Below, in pieces: positions 5,872-6,901 of a DNA stretch of 6,901 bases. The notes beneath the pieces are model-generated. The model did no database searches. It was not told where the DNA came from and saw nothing but the letters and a program-made list of their open reading frames with translations. Numbering within the stretch: position 1 is the first letter of the stretch; each line of letters starts with the position of its first letter. The DNA comes from Sedimenticola sp. (GTDB taxonomy: Bacteria; Pseudomonadota; Gammaproteobacteria; Chromatiales; Chromatiaceae), in NCBI GenBank assembly GCA_030619405.1, contig JAUXBK010000142.1:1-6901 (forward strand), read 5' to 3'. The position numbers and the translations under genes were made by a program.

Positions 5872-6549
5872 ATGCCCCGAGGCTGCTTCATTACCGGCAC
5901 CGATACCGACTGCGGCAAGACCGAGGTCGCACTGGGCCTGATGCAACTGCTCCAGGCCCGGGGGTATCGGGTGCTGGGGATGAAACCGGTCGCGGCGGGG
6001 GCGGAGCGGCGGGCGGAAGGGCTGCGCAACGGTGACGCGCTGCGGATTCAGGCCCAGGCCTCGGCGCGGATGGCGTACCGGCTGGTCAACCCCTGGCTGT
6101 TCGAGCCGGCCATTGCCCCCCACCTGGCGGCGGCCCGGGCCGGGGTGGTGATCGGGTTCCCGCAGATTCGACAGGCGTTCCAGACGTTGATGAAACACTC
6201 GGATCGTCTGGTGCTGGAGGGCGCAGGTGGCTGGCGGGTGCCGCTGGGAAAAGATCGGTCCATCGCAGACCTGGCGGTCATGCTGGGGCTGCCGGTTGTC
6301 CTGGTGGTTGGTCTCAAGCTGGGCTGCATCAACCATGCCCTGCTCACCAGCGATGCCATCCTCGCCTCCGGTCTCCCGTTCGCGGGCTGGGTGGCTAATC
6401 AGCTGGACCCCGGGATGCAGGAGAGGGAGGGTAACCTTGAGGCGCTCCGGGAACGTATCCCGGCACCCCTGATCGGGGTGATCCCCTGGCTGGAGCGGCC
6501 GGACCCCAAAACGATCGCCGCCTGTCTGGCGTTGCCGGCTTTTGGTTAG
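5872..6549 (+). CDS. bioD: ATP-dependent dethiobiotin synthetase
   Basis: BioD closes the ureido ring of DAPA with CO2 and ATP, giving dethiobiotin for BioB. The 225-residue product has the normal family length and motifs: P-loop GTDTDCGKT (9-17, K16), MKPVAAG with K38, VLEGAGGWRVPL (114-125, E116 as a metal ligand), VVGLKLGCINHALLT (145-159), and NQLDP with N176 in the nucleotide-base pocket. The ATG at 5872 gives the expected N-terminus, PRGCFITGTDTD. There is no recognisable Shine-Dalgarno: the bases just before the start are CTTCTGACTTCG, the end of the heptamer array. Unlike the earlier bio genes it neither overlaps nor adjoins its neighbour; 124 nt of repeats separate it from bioC. It may depend on read-through from the operon and on leader structure, or on an unseen promoter. 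No clear intrinsic terminator follows. Confidence 0.97.
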   Translation: MPRGCFITGTDTDCGKTEVALGLMQLLQARGYRVLGMKPVAAGAERRAEGLRNGDALRIQAQASARMAYRLVNPWLFEPAIAPHLAAARAGVVIGFPQIRQAFQTLMKHSDRLVLEGAGGWRVPLGKDRSIADLAVMLGLPVVLVVGLKLGCINHALLTSDAILASGLPFAGWVANQLDPGMQEREGNLEALRERIPAPLIGVIPWLERPDPKTIAACLALPAFG

Positions 6550-6645
6550 TGCAGAACAAAGGCTTATTGATTCAGAAACAAGTGCAAACTCCGGTCACGG
6601 TCTGAACACGATGGCTGCTTTTTTGGTGAAATCGACCGGCGTTTA

Positions 6646-6804
6646 GGGACTTGGAAAATATTAAATTACGTGATTTGCGCCGGATAGGGCTTCGTCTTCA
6701 AGGCGCGCCAAGGGGCGCATACTCGTTGTATGTAACCTTTGGCGCAACACCGAAGACGGAGCCATAGACAAGCAAGGCGCGTAATTTAATCTTTTCCAAG
6801 CCCC
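6646..6804. mobile_element. MITE-like long imperfect palindrome
   Basis: The 159-bp segment folds on itself about position 6725, with arms of roughly 77 nt and a 5-nt loop between CATAC (6718-6722) and GTATG (6728-6732). The outer 25 bases match at 23 positions (6646-6670 against 6780-6804). Inner matching blocks include GCGCCAA (6705-6711) with TTGGCGC (6739-6745), and GTCTTC with GAAGAC. TTA flanks both ends directly (6643-6645 and 6805-6807), possibly a 3-bp target duplication. It has no coding capacity. It lies 96 nt after bioD, and its transcript would form a long hairpin. The run TTTTTT at 6619-6624 before it has no good stem. That it is mobile is inferred from form alone. Confidence 0.6.
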
Positions 6805-6840
6805 TTAGTTCATCAGCTCCAGGAAGAAGCGCCGACAAAC

Positions 6841-6879
6841 GCAGGGATGTACCCTGCAAGATTATGGCGACACATCGCC
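6841..6879. repeat. Two tandem short hairpins
   Basis: GCAGGG-atgta-CCCTGC (6841-6857) and GGCGA-caca-TCGCC (6866-6879) are perfect inverted repeats 8 nt apart. Neither is followed by a proper T-run on the plus strand; on the minus strand the first is followed by GTTTGT, a very weak tail. They may be a REP-like intergenic repeat or the end of a converging gene's transcript. The window ends 22 nt later. Confidence 0.45.
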
Positions 6880-6901
6880 CTTCACCCGTTCACGCACCAG
6901 T

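Noticed and set aside
5590..6336. A 248-codon minus-strand frame containing a SQKSEVR repeat.
   Set aside because: The repeat is only the translated TGACTTC array and the rest is antisense to bioD.
6619..6624. T-run after bioD as an intrinsic terminator.
   Set aside because: No stable GC-rich stem directly precedes it.
6862..6901. Possible 3' end of a minus-strand gene (12 codons, then TAA at 6862-6864).
   Set aside because: It is too short to recognise and overlaps a hairpin; sequence beyond 6901 is needed to decide.

Overview
The window reads as chromosomal DNA from a GC-rich, sulfur-oxidising gammaproteobacterium. Two things point there. The left edge holds the first 52 codons of a protein that I recognise as the alpha subunit of dissimilatory sulfite reductase (DsrA). 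The centre is a biotin operon whose BioB, BioF, BioH, BioC and BioD all resemble E. coli-type gammaproteobacterial proteins. The combination suggests a reverse-dsr (rDsr) organism related to Chromatiales or to sulfur-oxidising symbionts; the lineage is inference.

Layout. 1-156 (-): start of dsrA, running off the left edge. 157-530: a 374-base gap with competing inverted repeats at its far end. 531-773 (-): a small DUF465/YdcH-type helical protein. 929-1645 (-): a ComF-family phosphoribosyltransferase with a cysteine-rich N-terminus. 1646-1921: the divergent comF/bioB control region, holding a possible BirA operator, a possible promoter and a large inverted pair of degenerate 7-bp repeat arrays. 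1922-5747 (+): bioB, bioF, bioH and bioC, tightly packed (22-nt gap, 4-nt overlap, 20-nt overlap). 5748-5871: a second inverted pair of 7-bp arrays, of a different sequence family. 5872-6549 (+): bioD, whose start codon lies one base after six perfect TGACTTC repeats. 6646-6804: a long imperfect palindrome flanked by TTA on both sides, resembling a MITE. 6841-6879: two short hairpins in tandem.

How the genes work together. BioC methylates a malonyl thioester so that fatty-acid synthesis can build pimeloyl-ACP methyl ester. BioH removes the methyl group. BioF makes KAPA from pimeloyl-ACP and alanine, BioD closes the ureido ring of DAPA, and BioB inserts sulfur. Only the KAPA-to-DAPA step (BioA or a replacement) is missing from the window. 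All recognisable catalytic residues are present, so the pathway enzymes look functional.

I see no novel multi-gene system here. What merits a second look is the non-coding sequence: two unrelated heptamer-repeat families, each arranged as an inverted pair inside the same operon, one directly against the bioD start codon; the MITE-like element; and the mutually exclusive helices upstream of dsrA.
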